Below, in pieces: positions 22,247-32,959 of a stretch of 64,000 nt of DNA. Under the pieces are notes generated by a model. The model was given only the letters and a program-made list of their open reading frames with translations. It searched no databases and was not told the DNA's origin. Made by a program: the position numbers and the translations under genes. This stretch comes from Eriocheir sinensis. Lineage: Eukaryota; Arthropoda; Malacostraca; Decapoda; Varunidae. The stretch covers positions 1 to 64,000 of the forward strand of contig NC_066578.1 in assembly GCF_024679095.1 (NCBI RefSeq), given 5' to 3'. Each line of letters starts with the position of its first letter. Position 1 is the stretch's first letter.

Positions 22247-22718
22247 ATGGCCACCGGACTTCCTCGTCCAGCCCACCTCCGCAATTTAGAGTTTGATAGG
22301 GCGCTTTGGAACTGTATAACGATGGTGAACTTGTCAAGACATACATATTAGACCGTGCAGGAATGGAGTATGTGACTGATTTGGTGAGAAGAGAGCTACA
22401 AGATCCAGTTCAAAGGGAGCATTCCCTCACCCCGGGGTTGAAAGTGATTTTGACTTAAAGATACTTGGCTACTGGAAAAATGCTGCAGTGTTCAAGTGAT
22501 GAATTTGGGGGTAAGCCAGAGTAGTGTAAGCAGGGTGATTGTGGCAACTCTGGCCGCCCTCAGTGACCCGTAGGTAGTCGGGAGGTTTATCCAGTCTCCC
22601 CTTGATAGGGTGGAGATCCGTGTAAAGCAAGCAGAATTCTACCAACTTGCCGGTGTTGTGGGAGTGATAGACTGCACCCATGTGAAAATAATGGCACCAA
22701 AGGAAAACGATATAGTTT
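22247..22718 (+). pseudogene. PIF/Harbinger (HARBI1-like) transposase, N-terminal part, decayed
   Basis: The start MATGLPRPAHLRNLEFDRAL at 22247 leads, after a frameshift near 22310, into YNDGELVKTYILDRAGMEYV and the helix-turn-helix-like region GVSQSSVSRVIVATLAAL. The first catalytic block follows as VVGVIDCTHVKIMAPKEND, where the D of GVIDCTH is the first acidic residue of the DDE/D triad in this family. In-frame stops occur (for example taa at about 22457 and tag at about 22569). The reading breaks at IVYV where LINE A copy 3 is inserted. It is clearly inactive. The second half is at 24780-24862. Confidence 0.85.
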
Positions 22719-22724
22719 ATGTCA
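22719..22724 (+). repeat. Target-site duplication of LINE A copy 3 (left)
   Basis: 'atgtca' is repeated at 24780-24785 on the far side of the poly-A. Removing the LINE and one copy restores the transposase reading YVNRK. Confidence 0.75.
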
Positions 22725-24779
22725 CGCTAAAAAGCCTTGGTTTAATCACGCTTGTTCTCGTGCTGTCAATGATAGAGAGGTAGCTCACAAAAGATACCAG
22801 AGCCTTCAAACTAATGCTAATTATGAACTTTACATTTCTGCCCGAAATCGTGCCAAATCTATTCTCCGACTAACCAAAAATTCTTTCATTAATAGAAAAT
22901 GTCAAAACCTTGCTTTCTCTAACTCTTCCCGTGACTTCTGGCATCTAGCCAAAAACATCTCCTCCAACTTCACTTCTTCATCTTTCCCTCCACTCCTCAG
23001 TCCTGACGGCAACACTGCCGTCTCATCTATCTCTAAGGCTGAACTCTTCTCTCAAACTTTTTCTAAAAACTCCACTCTGGACGATTCTGGGCATACTCCT
23101 CCTACTCATCCCCCCTCTGACTCCTTTATGCCTGTTATAAAGATTCTTCAAAATGATGGTTTCTATGCCCTCTCTGGCCTCAATCCTCAGAAGGCTTATG
23201 GACCTGATGGAGTGCCTCCTATTGTCCTTAAAAACTGTGCCTCCGTGCTGTCACCCTGCCTGGTCAAACTCTTTCGCCTCTGCCTGTCAACATCTACCTT
23301 TCCTTCTTGCTGGAAGTATGCCTTCATACAGCCTGTACCTAAGAAGGGTGACCGCTCCAATCCCTCAAACTGCCGTCCTATTGCTGTACTTTCTTGTCTA
23401 TCTAAATCTTTTGAATCAATCCTTCACCGTAAGATTCAAAAGCACCTTTCCACTTCTGACCTATCTGATCGCCAGTATGGGTTCCGCAAGGGGCGTTCTA
23501 CTGGTGATCTCCTCGCCTTCTTAACTGACTCTTGGTCATCCTCTCTTAGCCGTTTCGGTGAAACTTTTGCTATTGCGCTGGACATATCAAAAGCTTTTTG
23601 TTAATAGGGTCTGGCACAAATCTTTGCTTTCTAAACTACCCTCCTACGGTTTCTATCCTTCTCTCTGTACCTTTATCTCCAGTTTCCTTTCTGACCGTTC
23701 TATTTCTGCCGTGGTAGACGGTCACTGTTCTTCCAATAAATCTATTAACAGTGGTGTCCCACAGGGTTCTGTCCTATCTCCCACTCTTTTTCTGTTGTTC
23801 ATTGATGATCTTCTTTCCAAAACGAACTGTCCTATCCATTCCTACGCCGATGATTCCACTCTGCATTATTCAACTTCTTTTAATAGAAGACCCACCCTTC
23901 AGGAACTTAACGACTCAAGGCTGGAGGCTGCAGAACGCTTAGCCTCAGACCTTACTATTATTTCCGATTGGGGCAAGAAGAACCTGGTGTCCTTCAACGC
24001 CTCAAAAACACAGTTTCTCCACCTATCCACTCGACACAATCTTCCAAACAACTATCCCTATTCTTTGATAACACCCAGCTATCACCTTCCTCAACACTAA
24101 ACATCCTCGGTCTATCCTTAACTCAAAATCTCAACTGGAAACTTCATATCTCATCTCTTACTAAATCAGCTTCCTCGAGGCTGTTCTGTACCTCCGTCTC
24201 CGCCAGTTCTTCTCCCCTGCACAGTTGCTGTCCATATACAGAGGGGCTTGTCCGCCCTCGTATGGAGTATGCATCTCAGCTCTTCTGGACAGTGGGGCTA
24301 GGCAAAGGCTCGTCTCATCAGCTCTCCTCCTCATACTGATAGTCTTCTACCTCTAAAAGTCCGCCGCAATGTTTCCTCTCTTTCTATCTTCTATAGATAT
24401 TACCACTCTGACAGCTCTTCTCAACTTTCTAACTGCATGCCTCCCCCTCCTGGCCCCGCTGCACTCGACTTTCTACTCATGCTCATCCCTATACTGTCCA
24501 AACCCCTTATGCAAGAGTTAACCAGCATCTTCACTCTTTCATCCCTCACGCTGGTAAACTCTGGAACAATCTTCCTTCATCTGTATTTCCTCCTGCCTAC
24601 GACTTGAACTCTTTCAAGAGGAGGGTATCAGGACACCTCTCCTCCCGAAACTGACCTATCTTTCGGCCACCTCTTTGGATTCTTTTTGGGAGCAGCGAGT
24701 GGCGGGCTTTTTTTTTATTGATGTTTACTTTTTTGTGCCCTTGAGCTGTCTCCTTTGATGTAGAAAAAAAAAAAAAAAA
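22725..24779 (+). mobile_element. LINE family A, copy 3: 2 kb, 5'-truncated, nested in the Harbinger
   Basis: The longest polymerase reading of family A. The linker ([22 protein letters not shown]) leads into RT: LNPQKAYGPDGVPPIVLKNC, FIQPVPKKGDRSNPSNCRPI and QYGFRKGRSTGDLLAFLTD. A frameshift follows near 23600 at DISKAF, then NSGVPQGSVLSPTLFLLFID and the active site as YADDST. The thumb (SDWGKKNLVSFNASKTQFLH; ILGLSLTQNLNWKLHIS) and C-terminus (SFIPHAGKLW; FPPAYDLNSFKRRVSGHLS) come next. The 3' UTR ('ggagcagcgagtggcgggc', 'cccttgagctgtctccttt') ends in an A run of about 18. A 6-bp target duplication flanks it. It is younger than the Harbinger it disrupts. Confidence 0.92.
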
Positions 24780-24862
24780 ATGTCAACAGAAAAAAAAAAA
24801 TAAACATAGCTTGAACATACAATTAGTGTTTGATGCCTTTGTTATTGATTAAAATGTGGAAT
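24780..24862 (+). pseudogene. PIF/Harbinger transposase, continuation after the LINE
   Basis: After the target duplication the frame resumes as VNRK, an A-rich stretch, then HSLNIQLVFDAFVID and NVEYSS. This is the region between the first and second catalytic acids in HARBI1-like proteins; the D of VFDA would be the second. The reading ends at 'cgagttaag', where GTTAAG could be a splice donor. I see no third catalytic Glu region downstream. Confidence 0.7.
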
Positions 24863-25280
24863 ATTCGAGTTAAGGAAAACAAAACATGGGAAAAAAACTT
24901 TTATTTGTAGCAGAAAGGTACACGCATGCAAATGAAAAAGATGACATTAAAATTGCATTAAAATGTCATTTAGAATATGATTTATAATTATTGCTGCCGG
25001 TTATTTATATTGAGATAATGGTGGTAAGAAAGCTTGTTAGAGATGTCTGCCAGTGTGAGGGAGGAGGAACGAAAGGTCGAGGTGACCACATCGCGAACAT
25101 CATGACTTATGAGTGAAGTAAAACGAGGTTATTTGGTTTCTGTTTACAAAGTTCCAAGTGGAAAAACAACTTTATTGTGAATTCAGTGTATACTTTTCTG
25201 GAGTATTGTGTTTACTGAGTGAATTGGTGACCAATCTGTTGCTATTTGTGTCTTGCTTGAAGATATTCGTCATTGGATTC

Positions 25281-25905
25281 AAAGCTATGGTATTAATGTG
25301 CAATAGTCATCATAACAAAATACGTAGTAATTAATTATATATGTCAACCTATTTATTTTCATGAGATCATGGGATGACCACTGAAAAACATAGCTTTTTA
25401 TCTTGGCTCCATTACAAATTCAGTATATAATTACTCTATTAGTGGAATCTAGTTTTCAGCATCTTTTATTATTATGCCAATATTCTAAGCACTCAGCTTG
25501 CAAACATGCTTAGGTTTATGTTGTCTGCTTGGGTCGGACTTATGTGAACACTTTACCAAGTGACCTAAGATTACTCAATGCTCGCAAAGCTATGGTATTA
25601 ACGTGCAATGGTCATCATACCAAAATACGTAGAAATTAATTACATATGTCAACCTAATTATTTTCATGAGATCATGGTATGACCGCTGAAAACATAGCTT
25701 TTTTTATCTTAGCTCCATTACAAATTCAGTATATAATTATTCATATATTCAATAAAGTAGTGGAATCCAGTTTTCAGCATCTTTTATTATTATGCCAATA
25801 TTCTAAACACTCAGCTTGCAAACACGCTTAGGTTTATGTTGTCAGCTTGGGTCGGACTTAGGTGAACACTTTACCAAGTGACCTAAGATTACTCAATGCT
25901 ACCAT
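25281..25905. repeat. Two-copy tandem duplication, ~306 bp unit
   Basis: 'caaagctatggtattaa.gt' starts units at 25281 and 25588, and both end near 'gattactcaatgct'. They are about 95% identical. The unit lies inside the Harbinger between the transposase and the accessory gene. Confidence 0.9.
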
Positions 25906-26065
25906 ATAGGTATACTACATCTTTGATTGTGAGTTCATCAGAGAGCACTGGAGGGCAGCATGAGTCTAATTAGGTGCTAATGAATATCCTGCCTGCATCA
26001 CAGACTACATAAACACAAAATATGATCAGTGCCTCAATGTGTTATAAGCTCATTATGGTAAATAT

Positions 26066-26067
<2 letters not shown>

Positions 26068-26144
<77 letters not shown>
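26068..26144. repeat. (AT)n microsatellite
   Basis: Perfect AT run of about 38 units. Confidence 0.95.
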
Positions 26145-26148
<4 letters not shown>

Positions 26149-26261
26149 TGTCTGCCCTAATGTCCCTCCCACTTTTGAAGGCCAAATGACGCCCCTGATT
26201 GTAACAACGCATCTTGTAACACCCATGACTGGGTGCCGGTGCAAATCTCCTCATTTAACAC

Positions 26262-26368
26262 CGAGAAATTAATCTAGGCTCTAGGGAACTCGGAAAAATC
26301 CAAGTTAGAGAGATTGAACCAGTGACCTTCGACATACAAAGCCATGTCTGTCAGTCGAGCCAATAAAG
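26262..26368 (-). mobile_element. tRNA-like SINE head fragment
   Basis: On the minus strand 'attggctcgactgacagaca' resembles an A box region, and 'cactggttcaatctctc' about 40 nt later matches a B box. Downstream 'ggatttttccgag' resembles the S1 SINE body. It lies directly beside another SINE at 26376-26655. Confidence 0.55.
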
Positions 26369-26375
26369 GTAAAGG

Positions 26376-26655
26376 TAAAGTTGGGGCATACGCTATAGCA
26401 GCGCGTGGCCTCGGTGCTCATCTCTGTAACATTGGGCCTTGAGCCTGTGGTGAGAGGGAGCCCATTACCCCGGGACACAGGGCCAGTGTGACATCCGGGT
26501 TACCACAGTTTCCCCAGGTAGTCATTTATCGACCAGCCCGAGAGGGAAGATGCTCAGCTGGGTGAGCTGCACGCCGACTGCCCAGGCCGGGATTCGAACC
26601 CGGGCCCGCGTAGAAGCCAGGCATGCTGACCACTAGACCACGGAGGCGTATTGGA
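26376..26655 (-). mobile_element. tRNA-derived SINE, family S3
   Basis: On the minus strand the head reads 'cctccgtggtctagtggtca' (A box) and 'cccgggttcgaatcccggcc' (B box), close to a tRNA-Glu/Asp-like sequence. A body of about 200 bp follows, with 'gcatcttccctctcgggctg' and 'ggtaacccggatgtcacact', ending in 'ctttacctttacctttatt'. A headless or truncated relative lies at 47810-47875. Confidence 0.8.
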
Positions 26656-26818
26656 GCCCAATCTCAAGTGAACCCACTCACAATGGCACACAATTTTTTT
26701 TCCGGTAAATTTTGTGCTTTGAATGAATTTGCTAATCATTTCTGTCGAAAAACAGCACAAATTATTTTTCACCCCTTCCACCCTAACCTCCTCAGTAATA
26801 AAAAAAAAAGTGACAAAA

Positions 26819-27471
26819 TCATAGCCTTGAGGCAGTAATATTCAGCCCCAGCATCAAAAATTTTTCTGCTGCCCTATGAAAGGCATCTCTTAACTCCGAT
26901 GAAGTAGGTGGTGACTGTGGTGGAGCAGCTTCATTGTCATCCCTTGCAGTGGCAGGTGTCATAGGGCCAGCAGATGATGAAGCAGTGGCAGGTGTCATTG
27001 GGCCAGCAGATGATGAAGCAGTGGCTGGTGTCATTGGGCCAGCAGATGATGAAACAGTGGCTGGTGTCATAGGGCCAGCAGATATTGAAGCAGTGGCTGG
27101 TGTCATAGGGCCAGCAGATGATGAAACAGTGGCTGGTGTCATAGGGCCAGCAGATGATGAAACAGTGGCTGGTGTCATAGGGCCAGCAGATGATGAAACA
27201 GTGGCTGGTGTCATAGGGCCAGCAGATGATGAAACAGTGGCTGGTGTCATAGGGCCAGCAGATGATGAAACAGTGGCTGGTGTCATAGGGCCAGCAGATG
27301 ATGAAGCAGTGGCTGGTGTCATAGGGCCAGCAGATGATGAGCAGTGGCTGGTGTCATAGGGCCAGCAGATATTGAAGCGGTGGCTGTTGCCGGAGCAGCT
27401 AATGGTATCTTTTCCACAAGTAATGAACAATATGCTGGGATGGTCTCTAGCAATACTGATAAAGTGTGTAT
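26819..27471 (-). CDS. Harbinger accessory (Myb/SANT-like) protein, exon 3
   Basis: This is the predicted last exon of the second gene of the Harbinger element. A good acceptor ('attctttgtag') ends at 27472. The exon then reads LSVLLETIPAYCSLLVEKIP and enters about twelve 12-residue units of the type SSSAGPMTPATV. It closes with ARDDNEAAPPQSPPTSSEL and RDAFHRAAEKFLMLGLNI before a stop at 26819. The shape (Ser/Pro-rich linker and short C-terminal helix) fits Harbinger-associated Myb-like proteins. The repeat has one out-of-frame unit near 27340 that shifts the frame, so the copy is probably inactive. Assignment rests on the neighbouring exons at 28185-28300 and 30264-30445. Confidence 0.6.
26944..27390 (-). 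repeat. 36-bp coding minisatellite, ~12 units
   Basis: The plus-strand unit is 'gcagtggctggtgtcatagg' plus 'gccagcagatgatgaa'. Because 36 is a multiple of three, it encodes a 12-residue Ser/Pro/Thr repeat in the accessory gene. One unit (near 27335-27345) lacks a base or two. Confidence 0.93.
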
Positions 27472-27474
27472 CTA

Positions 27475-28184
27475 CAAAGAATATGAATTTAAGGGTAATT
27501 AATAAATTGTTTTAATAAGAATATAAAAGTTTTTGCCAAAAACATACAGGCCAGTCAATATTTCACTGCTTGACTGTTGCTGTCCTATCCCTAGCACATC
27601 ATGTCAATGCTGAATGGCTCTGGTACCCCTTCAAATACATGAGACGAGCAGCCTATGATGTCATACACCAGTTTATCTACCACAGTTAATGTCATAGTTA
27701 TATAGGCAGGCGCCTGCGTATCTGTGGTGCCACACGTGTGGGGCACTCAGGTGCTGGGGGAAATGTCATTGTTATGAAGGGGCAGGGGTAAACCAGTGTA
27801 TGCTGTGAGGCCTTGGTGTGGAAGTTCCCTGCCTGAACTGTGCAGCTAATCCCCCATACAGTGAGGGCCTTTTTTACTCCCTCAGGGGCTGTGCAGCTGA
27901 GAGAGTGGTGTGCATGAGTGTGAGTGTGTGAGTAAGTGTGTGCCTGTCTTGGCTAAAACCCTTCACTGGGGGAAGACAATCAAGGTATTTAGATAGATTG
28001 ATAGTCATTGACAGATGAACATTAAAAAAAATTCTATATCAAATATGCAGTTCACTGCTATGAACTTATTAACTTTAAGCTGAAATAAAGGCATTGTGGC
28101 CAGTATAGCTGCATTCTGTGAGCACATAAAAAACTAACTAATATAAGTTTTACATTTAAAGACATAACAACTAAAAAAAATTAC
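27475..28184 (-). other. Predicted intron 2 of the Harbinger accessory gene
   Basis: Bounded on the minus strand by GTAATT after the exon ending at 28185 and by 'tttgtag' before 27471. It contains unassigned sequence with a short GT-rich stretch near 27905-27945. Confidence 0.45.
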
Positions 28185-28300
28185 CAGTCTGCCGCTGCTC
28201 ATTCTTGCACTTAGCAATGCAAGGCTTTGATTTTTGTTGTACGTTGTACCAACGCCTCTCACAGTCATCCTGCGTACGGGGTCCACTCCCAGGGAAGGCA
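28185..28300 (-). CDS. Harbinger accessory (Myb/SANT-like) protein, exon 2
   Basis: After the acceptor 'tttataccctgacag' the frame reads AFPGSGPRTQDDCERRW, then YNVQQKSKPCIAKCKNEQ and RQTG before a GT donor. The pattern (RT..DCERRW..VQQKSK..) is the C-terminal helix of a Myb/SANT-like DNA-binding domain as found in PIF/Harbinger accessory proteins. Joined to exon 1 it completes the domain in phase. Confidence 0.65.
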
Positions 28301-28555
28301 CTGTCAGGGTATAAATGTGAAGCAAGTTTCTTAATCGTTTCACTATGGCATGCTTTTTATTTCCCATACCTTCTCCAATAACATTTAATACATGCTGTGA
28401 TGGAAAGCTAAATCAGTACCAATATTTTATTTACATGCATCATAAGACATTAACTTTTTAGTTGTTATGAACATGGCCATAAATACTACTTTTCATTACC
28501 TACTTTTCTAAAATGCTTTTCTCTAAGTAGGAGGATATTACACAATACAGCTATA

Positions 28556-30255
28556 CAAAAAAATTCAAAGCATTAATCTTAATTCCATTCTTTTGAGTAC
28601 TTCTAACCTAACATTATATCACCAGAAACTGTTTGACCAATGCTATCAAAATAATATTTTAATCTTACTTTACCATTCTCATCAAATCTACCTATTCCGA
28701 TATAGTCTTAACATAAAATATTTGTAAAAGTGTTGAGAGTCTGGCATGCCCAACCCACCCACCCCCCAAAAAAATCTAAATAAGGAATAAATAAAATAAC
28801 AGGTAAATATGACTTGACTCTCTTATACTAACCCCCTTTCCACCCTAACAAACTTGGGGACCTACCATGTTAGGTTAGGACGTGTTTGGTAGGACATGTT
28901 TAGCAGGAGTTGGTTTAGTTATGTTAGATTGTTGAGGGAGTGGGGGTTGCAGCAGAAATGGTCATGATGATGCTATTCACATGGAGCAGTAGGAAAAAGT
29001 ATGTCGTGTTTGGAAACTCTGTGGTTGTGTTTGTATACAAAAATACCCATTTGACGAGGTTAGGTTAGTTTGCAAGTTACTTGAATCATGGATATGTAAA
29101 TATGTAACAAAAAAAAAATAAAAGCGTTAACCTTAATTTCATTATCTTGAGTACATTCCAATCTAACATTATATCACCATAGTCTGTTTGGCCAATGCTA
29201 TAAATATACTATTTTAATCTTACTTTACCGTTCTCACGAAACCTACCTATTCCCATATAGTCTTGACATAAAGTACTTGTAAAAGTGTCCATAGTCTGGC
29301 ATGCCTAGCATCCCCCCCCAATAAAAATAAATAAAGAATAAAAAAAGGGCAAATATGCCTTAACTATCTATACCAACCCCCTCTTCCCCCTCAACACACT
29401 TGGCATGTTAAGTTAGGATGTGTTCGGTAGGACGGGGCAGGTTTGGCACTTGGGGACCTACCATGTTAGGTTAGGATGTGTCAGGTAGGACATGTTTAGC
29501 AGGAGTTGGTTTAGTTATGTTAGATTGTTGAGGGAGTGGGGGTTGCAGCAGAAATGGTCATGATGATGCTATTCACGTGAAGCAGTAGGAAAAAGTATGT
29601 TCTGTTTGGAAACTCTGTAGTTGTGTTTGTATACAAAAATACCCATTTGACGAGGTTAGGTTAGTTTGCAAGTTACTTGAATCATGAATATGTGAATATG
29701 TAACAAAAAAATAAAAGCATTAACCTTAATTTCATTATCTTGAGTACATTCCAATCTAACATTATATCACCATAATCTGTTTGACCAATGCTATAAATAT
29801 ACTATTTTAATCTTACTTTACCATTCTCACAAAACCTACCCATTCCCATATAGTCTTGACATAAAGTACTTGTAAAAGTGTCCATAGTCTGGCATACCTA
29901 GCATCCCCCCCTCCAATAAAAAAATAATAAAAAAATAAAAATAAATAAAGAATGAAAACAGGGCAAATATGCCTTAACTATCTATACCAACCCACCTCTT
30001 CCCCCCCAACAAACTTGGCATGTTAAGTTAGGATGTGTTCGGTAGGACAGGGCAGGTTTGGCATGGTTAGGTTTAGTTATGTTAGGTTGTTGAGGGAGAG
30101 GGGGTTGTGGCAGAAATGGTCATAATGAAACTATTCAGATACAGAATGAAAAGGTATGTTCTGTTTGGAAGGTCAGTGGTTGTGTTATTATGCAAAAAAT
30201 ACCCAATTGATTAGGTTAGGTTAGTTTGTAAGCTGATTGAACCATGAATATGTGA
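28556..30255. repeat. Three-copy tandem duplication, ~550-590 bp unit, in the accessory-gene intron
   Basis: Blocks such as 'taacattatatcacca', 'atatagtcttgacataaagt' and 'atgttagattgttgagggag' recur in order in three units starting near 28562, 29110 and 29705. Units 2 and 3 are the most alike. 'aggttaggttagttt' recurs at each unit end. Confidence 0.88.
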
Positions 30256-30263
30256 TTACCAAC

Positions 30264-30445
30264 CTTGTTACAGCTTCTGCCACTTCAGTCCACGCTCTCT
30301 TCTTATCCTCAGGGGTGATACTCTTCCCATAACACCCTCTGATTATACGTATTTTTTCTTGAATTTGATGTAAGAAGACCGTTTCATCTGGCGACCAATT
30401 AAACTTACTCCTTTTCTGCGCTGGTTCTCCGGCCCGTAGATGTGC
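30264..30445 (-). CDS. Harbinger accessory (Myb/SANT-like) protein, exon 1
   Basis: The minus strand reads QKRSKFNWSPDETVFLLHQI, then QEKIRIIRGCYGKSITPEDK and KRAWTEVAEAVT before AAG|GTTGGT, a plausible donor. W-S-P-D-E-T..LL..I....I, then KK.AW.E...AV, is the first two-thirds of a Myb/SANT-like domain. Splicing to 28300 continues it as TSAFPGSGPRTQDDCERRW with normal spacing. No in-frame ATG precedes it. An ATG at 30449 lies in another frame (MSTSTGRRTSAEK), so a frameshift near the N-terminus is likely. It presumably bound the element's ends and partnered the transposase. Confidence 0.68.
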
Positions 30446-30862
30446 TCATTGAGGCAGATGACGTGGTTATGGTGCGGTAATTTCAGCAGAGCAAGTCGTG
30501 ACGCAGGAGGGGAGATACGGGTATTGACGAGTGACGGAGTAAAAGCAGCCTTTGAGGCTGCTTCTATCTGCCACAAAACTCAGTATTTTCTTGTGTTTGC
30601 CATTTATTATGTTTCTGTTGTACATTTATACATCTTTTCTTTATTTTTCTTTTGAAATATATACTTAATTCATGTCGGATGTTTACGTTTTGCACGGAGG
30701 CGTCCTTAGCAACGAGCCCGCCATAAAGAATAAGAAGATAATAGTAGCCAGGGATTTGCTAATACCTACACTCAAAGTTGGCGAGGATAGCTTTTACTCT
30801 TAATTAATAATTTGAAACTATTAACTTTGATAGTAACTTTAAGAGTAAAAGTTAATAGCTCT

Positions 30863-30879
30863 CGAGGATACGGGCCCAG
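30863..30879 (-). repeat. Right terminal inverted repeat of Harbinger 1
   Basis: 'cgaggatacgggcccag'; perfect reverse complement of 22039-22055. Just inside it lie 'aagagtaaaagttaatagct'-type subterminal repeats. Confidence 0.93.
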
Positions 30880-31143
30880 GGCTCGGTCTCCCCTCCTCTT
30901 GAGCTGACGTGTGGCGTCCCGCAAGGCACTAAAATTGGTCTGCTTTGCTTCTTGGTGCTCATTAACGACTCTCTCATGGACACACCGCATCGCTGGAAAT
31001 AAGTTGACGACAGCACCTTGGCCGTCCCCGTCAACAACAGGGATCCAGACTATGCACCTCTTCAAGCGTCGCTCGACAACCTTCAGGCATGGACGGTGGA
31101 CAACAGTGCCACTATCAACCACACCAAGACCATGGTGATGCAC
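30880..31143 (+). mobile_element. Rex1-like LINE, copy 2, 3' part
   Basis: Resumes the frame broken at 22038: GSVSPPLELTCGVPQGTKIG, LLCFLVLINDSLMDTPHRW, one stop, then VDDST, the polymerase active-site motif. NLQAWTVDNSATINHTKTMV follows, and then LINE A copy 4 cuts in. The in-frame tag just before VDDST makes it inactive. Confidence 0.88.
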
Positions 31144-31524
31144 GTCACGCTGACTGCTCTTCTGAACTTGCTAACTGCATGCCTCCCCCCTTCCCGCGGC
31201 CCCGCTGCACTCGACTTTCTACTCATGCTCATCCCTATACTGTCCAAACCTCTTATGCAAGAGTTAACCAGCATCTTCACTCTTTCATCCCTCACGCTGA
31301 TAAACTCTGGAATAATCTTCCTTCATCTGTATTTCCTCCTGCCTACGACTTGAACTCTTTCAAAAGGAGGGTATCAGGACACCTCTCCTCCCGAAACTGA
31401 CCTCTCTTTTGGCCACCTCTTTTGATTCTTTTTTTGGGAGCAGCGAGTAGCGGTTTTTTTTTTATTATTGTTTTCTTTTTTTGTGTGCCCTTGAGCTGCC
31501 TCCTTTGTTGTAAAAAAAAAAAAA

Positions 31525-31526
<2 letters not shown>
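31144..31526 (+). mobile_element. LINE family A, copy 4: 3' fragment inserted in the Rex1-like LINE
   Basis: Starts 'cacgctgactgctcttctga', aligned with 1614 in copy 1, and runs through the family A C-terminus (HSFIPHADKLWNNLPSS, DLNSFKRRVSGHLSSRN). The 3' UTR and an A run follow, ending at 31526, where a long AC repeat begins. It is 5'-truncated. Confidence 0.88.
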
Positions 31527-31828
<302 letters not shown>

Positions 31829-31920
31829 AATCTACACTTTATCCTCCTCCTCCTCCCCCCCCTCTTCCTCCTTCTCCTTCCACACATACCATACATACCA
31901 CATGGGTGGGCGGGCGAACC

Positions 31921-32695
31921 ACTACATGTTGTGCAAGAGGAAAGAGACCTCGGGGTCACCATCAGCAGTGACTTGAAACAAATAAAACACTGCAAGTCCG
32001 CCTGTAAGAAAGCCAATACAATGCTTGGGTTCATATCGAGGAACTTCGAATACAAGACGCCGGGAGTTATGTTATCCTTGTACAATTCGCTGGTAAGGCC
32101 CCACCTGGAATACGCCGTGCAATTCTGGTCTCCTAATTACAGGAAAGACATTGAATTACTTGAGAGAGTACAGCGCCGCGCCACGAAGATGATACCATTA
32201 CTGAGGACGAAGCCCTATGAAGAGCGACTCGAGCGACTCAACCTTTTTACGTTGGAAAAGAGACGCCTGCGGGGAGACATGATACAAGTCTTTAAGTACC
32301 TGAACAAGCTCAGCAACGTTGATCACTCCAAACTCTTCACGCTACAAACCAACCTGAGAACAAGAAACAACGGAAAAACAATTCAAGCAAGGCGATGCAA
32401 TACCGACATCGGCAGGAGTTATTTCTCGAATAGAGTTGTTCGCCACTGGAACAGCCTTCCTGCAGAAGTGGTTAGCGCAGAGACCATCAACTCCTTCAAG
32501 AAACGCATTGATCGCCACTTTGCTGCATCGGGAGTGAACTGAACGTTCCCAAGAGTAGATACACAAGTGCTTTAATCCTTCCCTGCAAGCCACTCCTATG
32601 GCAAACGGATTGATTGAATCACTGAACGCAGGCAGCCTTGTAATGAGCCAACAGGCTTTCTGCTGCCTGCTAGTCCATGTTTCCATGTTTCTCCC
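31921..32695 (+). mobile_element. CR1-type LINE, copy 2 (ORF2 C-terminus and 3' UTR)
   Basis: A clean frame of about 200 codons begins inside the thumb: EERDLGVTISSDLKQIKHC, FISRNFEYKTPGVMLSLYNS, LVRPHLEYAVQFWSPNYRKD, IELLERVQRRATKMI, LEKRRLRGDMIQVFKYLN and a C-terminus VVRHWNSLPAEVV ending FAASGVN. This is the classic CR1 C-terminal region. The 3' UTR ends in 'ccatgtttccatgtttc' followed by CCT-rich sequence. It is 5'-truncated and starts right after CCT/AC-rich repeats. The open frame suggests a fairly young copy. Confidence 0.9.
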
Positions 32696-32714
32696 TCCTC
32701 CTCTTCCTCCTTCT

Positions 32715-32945
32715 CCCCCTGCAGTTTTTCCATGCTGCATGGTTCTTTTTCTTTTCTTGCCAGCTTTGGCTGGAGGGATGGGGGGGTGGGGAGGAACTAT
32801 CGCCTTTGCTGTCCTTCATCTTCCACCTTTGATTAGATAGTTAGTGTAGCTTGTCACAAACAGCCTCGTAAGGACCAGCAGGTCTGCTGTTGTTTGGTCT
32901 TTCTTTGTGCTCTTTTGTGTTCCTCTTCCTCCTTCTCTTCCTCAT
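32715..32945 (+). mobile_element. CR1-type LINE, copy 3 (3' UTR only)
   Basis: 'catgctgcatggttcttttt' and 'cagcctcgtaaggaccagca' match the arrangement at the 3' ends of the neighbouring CR1 copies. The end is 'tgctcttttgtgttcctctt' followed by CCT-rich sequence. No coding part is left. Confidence 0.6.
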
Positions 32946-32959
32946 CTTCCTTCAGCATT

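Larger units (their letters stand above)
22039..30879. mobile_element. PIF/Harbinger DNA transposon, 8.84 kb, with nested LINE
   Basis: It is bounded by perfect 17-bp terminal inverted repeats ('ctgggcccgtatcctcg' at 22039-22055, reverse complement at 30863-30879); further inward 'ctattaa' matches at the same offset. It holds the usual two genes of this superfamily in convergent orientation: a decayed DDE transposase on the plus strand from 22247 and a three-exon Myb/SANT-like gene on the minus strand (30445 to 26819). It sits inside a Rex1-like LINE whose frame resumes exactly on the other side. 'cag' occurs on both sides and may be the 3-bp target duplication, though the boundary is ambiguous by a few bases. 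About 2.06 kb of the span is a later LINE insertion, so the element was originally about 6.8 kb. Confidence 0.88.

Noticed and set aside
26575..26650. Functional tRNA-Glu-like gene on the minus strand
   Set aside because: It has the tRNA-like head of a SINE with a body of about 200 bp. A related head recurs at 47.8 kb, and the anticodon arm does not pair well.
28860..30250. Telomere-like 'ggttaggttag' motifs
   Set aside because: Only two or three units at a time, spread through a larger tandem repeat; not a telomeric array.
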